DNA of 20,592 bases from Cacconaster sp045599325 (GTDB lineage Bacteria > Bacteroidota > Bacteroidia > Bacteroidales > UBA932): assembly GCA_045599325.1 (NCBI GenBank), contig JAZRVT010000004.1, forward strand, positions 1-20,592. Direction: 5' to 3'. The notes beneath the pieces are model-generated. The model did no database searches. It saw only the letters and a list, made by a program, of their open reading frames with translations, and had not been told where the DNA came from. The position numbers were made by a program, and so were the translations under genes. Shown piece after piece: positions 8,920 to 14,861 of this stretch (position 1 is the stretch's first letter; every line of letters begins with the position of its first letter).

Positions 8920-8951
8920 CAAAGGTACAAATAAATCCGTTCCTGCTGCAA
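8920..8951 (-). promoter_or_regulatory. promoter of the efflux operon (-33 and -7)
   Basis: On the minus strand a TTG (8951-8949) is followed after 21 nt by TACCTTTG (8927-8920), a perfect TAnnTTTG. The start site should fall near 8914-8916, giving a leader of nearly 50 nt before the TolC-like ATG at 8867. Confidence 0.7.
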
Positions 8952-8991
8952 CCTTTCACGGCAAATTTAAGATTGCGGTGCTGGAACGGAT
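8935..8991 (-). terminator. 9-bp inverted repeat between msrC and the efflux operon; possible msrC terminator
   Basis: Arms ATCCGTTCC (8935-8943) and GGAACGGAT (8983-8991) are perfect complements around a 39-nt loop. A smaller GCAA/TTGC stem (8961-8964 with 8973-8976) lies inside. On the minus strand the hairpin begins 6 nt after the msrC stop and is followed by TTATTTGT, a modest T-rich tail. The distal arm lies in the spacer of the efflux promoter, so it could also be a regulatory site. Confidence 0.4.
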
Positions 8992-8997
8992 ATGAAA

Positions 8998-9450
8998 CTA
9001 CTGCTCAACCAGCAGCAAGGCCATCTTCTCCAGCCAGAGGGCATCAACCTCATCAAAGGTCGAGAGGTCACGGCTGTCGATGTCAAGCACACCGGTGATC
9101 CGGTCCCGGACGCGGAGCGGAACAACTATTTCGCTCCGCGACTCGCTCGAGCAGGCGATATGGCCCGGGAACTTCTCCACGTCGGGGACGACGACTGTCC
9201 GGTTCTCGGCCCAGGCAGTGCCGCATACCCCTCTGCCCCTGCGGATGCGCGTGCAGGCCACCGGTCCCTGGAACGGTCCGAGCACCAGCTCGTCACCTTC
9301 CACACGGTAGAAGCCGGTCCACCAGAAGCCGAACTCTCTGTGAATCAGGGCCGCAAGGTTTGCCATACGCGCCACCTCGTCGCGCTCGCCCTCCAACAGC
9401 GACTCCGCCACAGGAAGCAGCGCTGCATATTTCTCCTCTTTTGCAGACAT
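8998..9450 (-). CDS. msrC: free methionine-(R)-sulfoxide reductase, GAF domain (fRMsr)
   Basis: The 150-aa GAF-domain enzyme reduces free L-methionine-(R)-sulfoxide with thioredoxin-type electrons in the cytoplasm, repairing oxidised methionine. It is full length for the family, with FGFWWTGFYRV (about 40-50) and GPFQGPVACTRIRRGRGVCG at the core. Cys66, Cys76 and Cys100 (in HIACSSES) have spacings of 10 and 24, identical to Cys84/94/118 of the E. coli enzyme, so the catalytic and resolving cysteines are all present. It starts 2 nt after the PIG-L stop and is co-transcribed with it. An inverted repeat follows the stop. The family assignment is firm; its functional link to the deacetylase is unknown. 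Confidence 0.93.
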   Translation of the reverse strand: MSAKEEKYAALLPVAESLLEGERDEVARMANLAALIHREFGFWWTGFYRVEGDELVLGPFQGPVACTRIRRGRGVCGTAWAENRTVVVPDVEKFPGHIACSSESRSEIVVPLRVRDRITGVLDIDSRDLSTFDEVDALWLEKMALLLVEQ

Positions 9451-9452
9451 TT

Positions 9453-10202
9453 CTAAAGAGTCCTGGACGGAGACTGGTCGAAGCGGACGAACGCTTCAGC
9501 ATACTCGCATCCCGCCTGAAGGCCTCGGAAGTGTTCCATATCGGTGTGGTGGCCAAGATACCATCCTTCCGGATTCTGGCTGGTGTGGCACATGCAGGAG
9601 TCCTTCTTCTTTTCGCGCACAGATGTGATGTCCACGAAATCGGTCGGTGCGAAGGTCTTTGACTGGACACCGGTCATCGCCTCGCCGAAATAGAGGTCGA
9701 ATGTACCGCCGACCCTGCGCCACGCATCAATCACGAGGATGGAACAGATGGCGTGGTCACGGTGGCTGTCTATCGGCCAGTGGGTTATTACGATGTCAGG
9801 GTTCTCGCGCTTGATGAGCTCTATCATCTCAGTATAGCGTTCCGGGACGATTTCTCCCGCTCCGTCAATCTGCGTCAGGAACACAGGTCTGACGCCGAGG
9901 GCCTTGCAGGCCTCTTCCGCTTCCTTTGACCTGATGGCGGCAGCCTCATCAAGGCCGGTGCCCTCGATTCCGCGCTCACCGCGGGTCATATAGACGCTGA
10001 CCACTTCGTGGCCTTCTTCTGCAAAACGGGCCATCGTACCTCCGCAGACACTCTCCGGATCATCCGGGTGCGCACCGATTGCGAGAATCTTCTTCTTCTG
10101 ACCGCCAGCGGCGGTTCCGTTTGCCGCACAGGCGCTTACGCCGAGCAGCGAGGCCCCGGCGACAACTGCGCCGGCAGTCTTAAGCATTTGTCTTCTATCC
10201 AT
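9453..10202 (-). CDS. PIG-L family deacetylase, Tat-exported lipoprotein
   Basis: The 249-aa product is a LmbE/PIG-L zinc deacetylase, a family acting on N-acetylglucosaminyl substrates. The N-terminus MDRRQMLKTAG carries a twin-arginine motif (Arg3-Arg4), followed by a hydrophobic stretch and the lipobox VSAC (Cys25), so it is probably folded in the cytoplasm, exported by Tat and lipidated. The zinc/catalytic motif AHPDD is at 44-48, with HRDH further on in a SHRDHAICS context. An in-frame TTG at 10238 lies in the -33 promoter box, so I chose ATG 10202, where the Tat signal begins. It is first in a two-gene operon with msrC. The substrate (cell-wall, glycan or host sugar) cannot be told from sequence. 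Confidence 0.9.
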   Translation of the reverse strand: MDRRQMLKTAGAVVAGASLLGVSACAANGTAAGGQKKKILAIGAHPDDPESVCGGTMARFAEEGHEVVSVYMTRGERGIEGTGLDEAAAIRSKEAEEACKALGVRPVFLTQIDGAGEIVPERYTEMIELIKRENPDIVITHWPIDSHRDHAICSILVIDAWRRVGGTFDLYFGEAMTGVQSKTFAPTDFVDITSVREKKKDSCMCHTSQNPEGWYLGHHTDMEHFRGLQAGCEYAEAFVRFDQSPSRTL

Positions 10203-10207
10203 AAGGT

Positions 10208-10238
10208 CAAAGTTACCGTTTTTTGTTAATTTTGTCAA
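10208..10238 (-). promoter_or_regulatory. promoter of the PIG-L / msrC operon
   Basis: On the minus strand TTG (10238-10236), a 20-nt spacer and TAACTTTG (10215-10208) make an excellent Bacteroidota promoter. The -7 box ends 5 nt before ATG 10202, implying a leaderless or nearly leaderless mRNA. Confidence 0.75.
10227..10234 (+). promoter_or_regulatory. -7 promoter element of the 215-aa lipoprotein gene
   Basis: TAATTTTG fits TAnnTTTG perfectly and would give a leader of about 30 nt before ATG 10269. It lies inside the spacer of the opposing PIG-L promoter, so the two are likely mutually exclusive. No good -33 box is seen. Confidence 0.5.
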
Positions 10239-10268
10239 GCAATCGAAGACACATAAAATAACAATAGA

Positions 10269-10916
10269 ATGAAAAAGTTTTTAGCACTTGCACTCGCTCT
10301 CGCAGCGCTGGCAGCCTGCGGACCGAAAGAGACCGACTGGAACGAGGTCTATGGAGGACCCATCTCATCTTTCCAGGACATCATCCTGAACGCAACTGAA
10401 ATCGACACCGAAGTCGAAGGCGGCACAGGCGTCGCTGAGGCTGCGGTCTATGGAGCGGAGGGCTATGCCCTTGAGGCCATAGGCTATTCAATCCAGGATG
10501 TCAGCGGTGACGGGATACCTGAGTTCATAGTGGCGGACAAGGAGGGCAGCATCCTGGCCCTCTACACATTCAAGGACGGTGCCCCAGTATGCACGATCGA
10601 GGGATGGTCGCGCAACCGCTGGAACTGGCTCGGAGAAGGCAGATTCCTCAACGAAGGGTCAAACGGAGCGATGAACTTTGTGACAGGTGAATACAGGATC
10701 TCTGAGGACGGTTCGGAGAAAGAGGTCATCAACTGCTGGTTCACTGATGCGAAGAACGAGGATTTCGAAATCGGCTACTACCATAACACCACCGGCTCGC
10801 TGGACAAGGGACAGGCAGACGAACTCGACTCCGAAACAGCATTCTATGACGCCTGCAGCGCACTCGAAGAGCAGGTCAAATCGTTCGAACTGAACTCTTT
10901 CAAGCCGGCAGAATAA
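10269..10916 (+). CDS. lipoprotein of unknown function with a DxSGDG motif
   Basis: The 215-aa product has a lipoprotein signal peptide (MKKFLALALALAALAAC, lipidated Cys17) and is otherwise acidic and soluble. Residues 77-85 (DVSGDGIPE) resemble the calcium loops of FG-GAP/EF-hand-like repeats, and the following EFIVADKEGSILALYTF suggests a beta-propeller-like strand pair. I do not recognise the family and assign no function. It is monocistronic on the plus strand, diverges from the PIG-L operon with overlapping promoters, and converges on the nuclease gene 15 nt away. A hairpin after the stop may serve both. The ATG is clear from the signal peptide; the leader is A-rich with no Shine-Dalgarno. 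Confidence 0.82.
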   Translation: MKKFLALALALAALAACGPKETDWNEVYGGPISSFQDIILNATEIDTEVEGGTGVAEAAVYGAEGYALEAIGYSIQDVSGDGIPEFIVADKEGSILALYTFKDGAPVCTIEGWSRNRWNWLGEGRFLNEGSNGAMNFVTGEYRISEDGSEKEVINCWFTDAKNEDFEIGYYHNTTGSLDKGQADELDSETAFYDACSALEEQVKSFELNSFKPAE

Positions 10917-10919
10917 ACA

Positions 10920-10944
10920 CTGGCAGGGTAATTAACGCCGCCAG
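10920..10944. terminator. possible bidirectional terminator between lipoprotein and nuclease genes
   Basis: Two 10-nt arms (10920-10929 and 10935-10944) pair at 8 of 10 positions, outer CTGGC with GCCAG, around an AATTA loop. On the minus strand TGTTTATTCT follows, a fair T-rich tail. The nuclease stop codon lies at 10932-10934, in the loop. Confidence 0.4.
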
Positions 10945-11780
10945 ACAGACTGACGCTGCGGGTCCTCGCACTTGATGCGGGAGTATTCTGCGTCGCCGGC
11001 CACATCTTTCAGAAGAGGGAAGAATTCCACTCCCCCGACAGCCTCTTCAAGTTCAGACAGCGGCATCATATCCTCAGGATGGTATTTGCTGTCCGGATAG
11101 GGACGGTTTTCATAAAGGAAACCGCATCCGTAGTACTTTCCGCGGCTGAGCATAAGCAGAGCCTTGTAGTACCTCGTCGGAGCGTCCACCCGGCGGCCGC
11201 GGTTGTCAAGGGCATATTCCCCCTGCCATCCGTCGTATGTGCAGCCTGTCACGACATAGAGAGTGTCGCAACGCATCGCCCAGGAGCGGACCTTGTTCTC
11301 CAGAGAGGCCCAGATGCCGCCGTTCATATTCTCATCCTGCGGAGTCATATTGATGCCGTAGAAAGTCGCCACATTGGCCTTGTACTGGAGACGGTCGGCG
11401 GACGGTATCTGGTGGCCGCGGGAATACCATCCCGAATTGCCCTCACGGTAGCCCTTCTCAAGCAGAGGCTGCCTTGACGCAGGGAGTGCCGGGCAGAGGC
11501 CGAATGCATTGGAGCGCTTTCCCTCGCCTATATTACTGCGGCACAGCGGATATGCAACCCAGTCGGAGGTCTGGTGCCTCTCATTCCATAGGAAGGAGTA
11601 GTTGCGCTGGCTGACGCCGTCAATCTCCATCATCAGCGAATAAAGCGAAGCGGAGTCCTCTGCCGCCACGCGCGGCATCTCCATCCAGGAACCGGGATCC
11701 GTGCCGGAATAGCCGGGCACCTGTGCGCACGAGCTGCACCAGAGCAGCAGGCTGGAAATGATCAGGAAAATGTTTCTCAT
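10932..11780 (-). CDS. secreted DNA/RNA non-specific endonuclease (NucA/NucB type)
   Basis: The 282-aa product belongs to the beta-beta-alpha-metal Endonuclease_NS superfamily, Mg-dependent enzymes that cut DNA and RNA without sequence preference. The catalytic block SRGHQIPSADR has the general-base His123; the metal block GINMTPQDENMNGGIWASLE supplies Asn144 and nearby asparagines. The N-terminus has a hydrophobic signal (about 4-14) and a cysteine at 18 after SS, so it may be secreted or lipidated; the lipobox is imperfect. A much longer frame runs upstream, antisense to the EFR1 gene, but ATG 11780 fits the signal peptide and sits 4 nt after a TATTTTTG promoter box. It probably scavenges nucleotides or degrades extracellular DNA. 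Confidence 0.9.
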   Translation of the reverse strand: MRNIFLIISSLLLWCSSCAQVPGYSGTDPGSWMEMPRVAAEDSASLYSLMMEIDGVSQRNYSFLWNERHQTSDWVAYPLCRSNIGEGKRSNAFGLCPALPASRQPLLEKGYREGNSGWYSRGHQIPSADRLQYKANVATFYGINMTPQDENMNGGIWASLENKVRSWAMRCDTLYVVTGCTYDGWQGEYALDNRGRRVDAPTRYYKALLMLSRGKYYGCGFLYENRPYPDSKYHPEDMMPLSELEEAVGGVEFFPLLKDVAGDAEYSRIKCEDPQRQSVWRR

Positions 11781-11784
11781 AATG

Positions 11785-11792
11785 CAAAAATA
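11785..11792 (-). promoter_or_regulatory. -7 promoter element of the nuclease gene
   Basis: On the minus strand TATTTTTG is a perfect TAnnTTTG match ending 4 nt before ATG 11780, implying a leaderless transcript. There is no clear -33 box. Confidence 0.5.
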
Positions 11793-11815
11793 CAAAATCC
11801 CGTCTATTTTTGAGG

Positions 11816-11823
11816 TATCTTTG
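11816..11823 (+). promoter_or_regulatory. -7 promoter element of the EFR1 gene
   Basis: TATCTTTG, followed by CA, is a strong Bacteroidota -7 element and predicts a leader of about 14 nt before ATG 11841. A second match (TATTTTTG, 11805-11812) lies just upstream. No -33 box is evident. Confidence 0.55.
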
Positions 11824-11840
11824 CATACACTTGAAAAGCT

Positions 11841-12689
11841 ATGAAGGTACACGCACTCTATTTCAGCGCAACAGGCACCACCCGCAAGGTGACGGAGACG
11901 ATTGCCTCCGCAGCGGCGGAGAGCCTTGGTGCGTCCATTGAATCCCATAACATCACCACCCCGAAGCAGAGGGAGGAGAAAATCTCCTTCGGGAGCGATG
12001 ACCTCGTGGTCTTCGGATCGCCCGTCTATATCGGCCGCGTGCCGAACCTCATAAAGCCCTATATGGAGACAATCTGCGGCGGAGGGGCGCTCGGAGTGCC
12101 TGTAGTGGTCTACGGGAACCGGAATTTCGACGACGCTCTGATAGAACTGCGGGACCTGATGGTTGCAGGCGGTTTCAGATGCTGCCTCGCTGCGGCCGCA
12201 TTTGTCGGAGAGCACTCATTCTCGACAGTCCTGGGCGGCGGCAGGCCCGATGCTGAGGACATCGCTGAGGCAGTCTCATTCGGGAAGACGGTGGCAGAGG
12301 CCGCGGCAAAGGGAGAATGCGGAGGAGAGACGGTGCCTGTGCCGGGACGGACGCCATATCAGTTCTTCAAGGCAGTGGACGATGAAGGCAGGCCGTTCGA
12401 CATCCGGAAGGCCAGGCCGCAGACTGACCCGGCATTCTGCAACGGGTGCGGTTACTGTGCGCGAATCTGCCCTATGGGTGCCATAAATGAAGAGAGCCCG
12501 GCAGAAGTGCCGGGCATCTGCATCAAGTGCAACGCCTGCGTGAAGCGCTGTCCGCGCGGGGCAAAGTACTTCGACGACACGAGGTATCTGGAGCACCTCT
12601 CCATCCTCGAGCGCAACTATGTCCCAGTGCGCAGGAAGCCTGAATTCTTCTGGTGCGGCAGCCCGCTACCAGATCATCACTCTCTCTGA
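11841..12689 (+). CDS. EFR1 family protein: flavodoxin-like domain plus 2[4Fe-4S] ferredoxin
   Basis: The 282-aa cytoplasmic redox protein has an N-terminal flavodoxin fold (1 to about 160) with the FMN-phosphate loop YFSATGTT at 7-14 and FGSPVYIGRVPN near 58-69. A C-terminal bacterial ferredoxin domain carries two cluster motifs: Cys200/203/206 with Cys210 (CNGCGYCARICP) and Cys227/230/233 with Cys237 (CIKCNACVKRCP). This architecture is the EFR1 ferredoxin type common in anaerobes. The electron partner is unknown. It diverges from the nuclease gene and its last 24 nt overlap the convergent M13 peptidase gene. A perfect 8-bp hairpin lies between the two cluster motifs at the DNA level. Confidence 0.93.
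   Translation: MKVHALYFSATGTTRKVTETIASAAAESLGASIESHNITTPKQREEKISFGSDDLVVFGSPVYIGRVPNLIKPYMETICGGGALGVPVVVYGNRNFDDALIELRDLMVAGGFRCCLAAAAFVGEHSFSTVLGGGRPDAEDIAEAVSFGKTVAEAAAKGECGGETVPVPGRTPYQFFKAVDDEGRPFDIRKARPQTDPAFCNGCGYCARICPMGAINEESPAEVPGICIKCNACVKRCPRGAKYFDDTRYLEHLSILERNYVPVRRKPEFFWCGSPLPDHHSL
12496..12515. terminator. perfect hairpin in the EFR1 gene, possible terminator for the M13 gene
   Basis: Arms GCCCGGCA (12496-12503) and TGCCGGGC (12508-12515) pair perfectly around a GAAG tetraloop. It lies 150 nt past the M13 stop on the minus strand, where TCTCTTCATTTAT follows. It could end the antisense tail of the M13 transcript; in the EFR1 mRNA it would be an internal structure. Confidence 0.4.
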
Positions 12690-14681
12690 TTCAGGACGCC
12701 ACATCTTGTCGCCTTCCTTGATTCCGAAAGCGTCGAAGAATTCCTGGAAGTTGCGGAGAGTGACATTGACCCTGTTCTCAGCGAGAGAGTGGACATCGAG
12801 CTTCGTAAGGCGGGCCTTTTCCTCATCGGTCGTGTTGGTTGCCCAGACGTGGGCGAAACCGAGGAAGAAGCGCTGCTCGGCAGTGAAGCCGTCGATGTCA
12901 GCAGGACGGTTGCCGCCCATCGCGCTCTGGAGCGCTGTGAAAGCAACGCCCACTCCGCCCTGGTCGGCGATGTTCTCACCGAGTGAGAGGGCGCCGTTCG
13001 CGAAAAGACCAGGGAGTATCTCAACCTTGTTGTACTGATCCTCGAGGATTGCGGTCTTTGCCTTGAAGGCAGCCTCGTCCTCAGGGGTCCACCAGCCGTT
13101 CATATTGCCGTACTTGTCGAAGAGGCGGCCCTGGTCGTCGAAGCCGTGGGTCATCTCGTGGCCGATGACCACACCTATCGCACCGTAGTTGACGGCATCG
13201 TCAGCGTCGGCATTGAAGAACGGCGGCTGGAGGATCGCTGCAGGGAAGCAGATTTCATTCGAAGTCGGGTTGTAGTATGCATTGACAGTCTGAGGCGTCA
13301 TCCCCCACTCCGAACGGTCGGTCGGCTTGCCGAGGCGGCTGAGGCCGTCAGCCACATACCACGCCTGCGCAGCACAGAGGTTGTCGAAATAGCTTGCCTC
13401 AGGGTCCACGGCGAGAGTGCTGTAGTCTTTCCATTTGTCAGGATAGCCGATCTTCACGGTGAAAGCCTCAAGTTTTTCAAGGGCCTTCGCCTTGGTGGCG
13501 TCAGTCATCCAGTCGAGAGCTTCTATATGCTTGCCGAGCGAGCTCTTGAGGTTGCCGACTATTGCCAGCACCTTCTCTTTGTATTCCTCAGGGAAATATT
13601 TCTCTACGTACATCTTGCCGACAGCCTCGCCCAGACAGCTGTTAGGAACGCTCATCGCGCGTTTCCAGCGCGGCTTCTGCTCGGTGATACCGCTCATCTG
13701 ACGGCTGTAGAAGTCGAACGACGCTGCATAGAAATCATCGGAAAGGGCGCCGGAGGCACCGTTGATGACCTGGCAGACCACATAGTCCTTGAGGACTTCG
13801 AGGTCTGTCTTCTCAAAATAGCTGCTGAACCCTTCGAAGAACGACGGCATCATAACGATGAGCTTCTCCTGGTCAGGAATGCCCACTTCGGCGAAATAAC
13901 CTGCGAAGTCAAAGCCTGGATAAGCCTTCTCGAACCCGGCCGTGGACATAGGGTTGTACATCCTCTGGATGTCGCGGCACTCGACGCTTGTCCAGGAGAA
14001 TCCGGCAAGCGCATCCTCTACTGCAACCGCATTGGCTGCAGTCTGCTCAGGGTCCGCAACGCCCGCCAGGCCGCAGAGCTTTGCCAGCATCTCCTGATAT
14101 CCTTTGTGAAGTTCCGCATTCTTCGGGTCCACATAGTAGTCGCGGTCACCCATTCCGAGGCCGCCCTGCTGGACATAGAGCATCTGCAGGTCGCTGTTGA
14201 TGAAGTCAGCGTCGACCCATCCTGAGAAGAATGCGTCGATGCCTGTGCTGTAGAATCTGCCGGCGAGCCTTGCAAGTGCGCTCTTGCTGTCCACAGCCGC
14301 AATCTGGTCAAGATACTTCTTCAGAGGCTCTGCGCCCTCGCTGTTGAGGCGGACAGAGTCAAGACCCTGCCTGTAGAGGTCAACTATCTTCTGCTCGACG
14401 CTTCCCTTTTCAGGGTTGAGTTTGGTCATCTCGGAGAAGAGGTCGTTGAGACGCTCCACATTGCGTTCGCGGAGCACGTCGAATGAGCCGAAGCGTGCAT
14501 ACTCCGGTTTGAGCGGATTCTTGGCAATCCAGCCGCCGTCAGCATAGCGGAAGAAGTCCTCGCCCGGGGCGACGCTGGTATCAAGGTCGGTGAGGTCGAT
14601 TGCAGGCACCTTGTCTGCCTTCTCCTGAGCGCAGGAGGCGAGCATCAGAAGAGAAGCCATAATGATAAGTGTTCTTTTCAT
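12666..14681 (-). CDS. M13 family zinc metallopeptidase, lipoprotein (neprilysin/PepO-like)
   Basis: The 671-aa endopeptidase of the gluzincin clan is normal length for M13. A lipoprotein signal ends MLASC (Cys17), placing it in the envelope. The N-terminal M13 domain begins GEDFFRYADGGWIAKNPL (about 40-57). The catalytic domain has NAYYNPTSNEICFPAAILQP (467-486), the zinc motif HEMTH (His508, Glu509, His512), DDQGRLFDKYGNMNGWW (515-531) and the third ligand in GENIADQGG (Glu569). All catalytic residues are present. Such enzymes process oligopeptides up to a few kDa, complementing the S9 peptidase. The ATG is fixed by the signal peptide. The gene diverges from modF and overlaps the EFR1 gene by 24 nt at the 3' end. 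Confidence 0.96.
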   Translation of the reverse strand: MKRTLIIMASLLMLASCAQEKADKVPAIDLTDLDTSVAPGEDFFRYADGGWIAKNPLKPEYARFGSFDVLRERNVERLNDLFSEMTKLNPEKGSVEQKIVDLYRQGLDSVRLNSEGAEPLKKYLDQIAAVDSKSALARLAGRFYSTGIDAFFSGWVDADFINSDLQMLYVQQGGLGMGDRDYYVDPKNAELHKGYQEMLAKLCGLAGVADPEQTAANAVAVEDALAGFSWTSVECRDIQRMYNPMSTAGFEKAYPGFDFAGYFAEVGIPDQEKLIVMMPSFFEGFSSYFEKTDLEVLKDYVVCQVINGASGALSDDFYAASFDFYSRQMSGITEQKPRWKRAMSVPNSCLGEAVGKMYVEKYFPEEYKEKVLAIVGNLKSSLGKHIEALDWMTDATKAKALEKLEAFTVKIGYPDKWKDYSTLAVDPEASYFDNLCAAQAWYVADGLSRLGKPTDRSEWGMTPQTVNAYYNPTSNEICFPAAILQPPFFNADADDAVNYGAIGVVIGHEMTHGFDDQGRLFDKYGNMNGWWTPEDEAAFKAKTAILEDQYNKVEILPGLFANGALSLGENIADQGGVGVAFTALQSAMGGNRPADIDGFTAEQRFFLGFAHVWATNTTDEEKARLTKLDVHSLAENRVNVTLRNFQEFFDAFGIKEGDKMWRPESERVMIW

Positions 14682-14726
14682 TTTATGATTTGCTATTGTA
14701 CTGTCAAAGAATCATTCAAGCAGGTA

Positions 14727-14734
14727 CAAATATA
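14727..14734 (-). promoter_or_regulatory. -7 promoter element of the M13 peptidase gene
   Basis: On the minus strand TATATTTG is a perfect TAnnTTTG match and gives a leader of about 40 nt before ATG 14681. There is no good -33 box. Confidence 0.5.
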
Positions 14735-14752
14735 GTCATTACTTTATTTTTG

Positions 14753-14760
14753 TATCTTTG
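14753..14760 (+). promoter_or_regulatory. -7 promoter element upstream of modF
   Basis: TATCTTTG is a perfect TAnnTTTG match. It ends 5 nt before the ATG of the small ORF at 14766, the same spacing as at the TetR and PIG-L genes, and lies about 95 nt before the modF ATG. Confidence 0.55.
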
Positions 14761-14765
14761 GAGGT

Positions 14766-14861
14766 ATGAAAAAAATGCCTCCCGCCTTTTTCATTCCTGA
14801 CTCTCCTGCTGCTTGTGGCCGCCACAGCTCCGGACAAAGAAAAATGGATGTAATATGTTGA
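14766..14861 (+). CDS. small ORF leading into modF; possibly a frameshifted secretory peptide gene
   Basis: An ATG 5 nt after the -7 box opens a 31-codon frame (14766-14861) that overlaps the modF start by 7 nt; its product has no recognisable features. If one A of the A7 run at 14769-14775 is skipped, the other frame reads as a 28-residue peptide with a KK start and a hydrophobic core (FLTLLLLVAATA), resembling a signal peptide. That frame stops with TAA at 14851-14853, one nt before the modF ATG. It could be a leader peptide, a decayed gene or chance. I see no homologue. Confidence 0.3.
   Translation: MKKMPPAFFIPDSPAACGRHSSGQRKMDVIC

Noticed and set aside
10203..10238. TTG start at 10238 for the PIG-L protein
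   Set aside because: That TTG is the -33 promoter box; the Tat signal begins at the ATG at 10202.
11781..12215. N-terminal extension of the nuclease frame up to 12215
   Set aside because: It is antisense to the EFR1 gene and would bury the signal peptide in the middle; the promoter box ends 4 nt before ATG 11780.
14696..14729. Inverted repeat TTGTAC/GTACAA near the M13 promoter
   Set aside because: Only 6 bp are contiguous, with a bulge to reach 8, in AT-rich DNA; too weak to call an operator without comparison.
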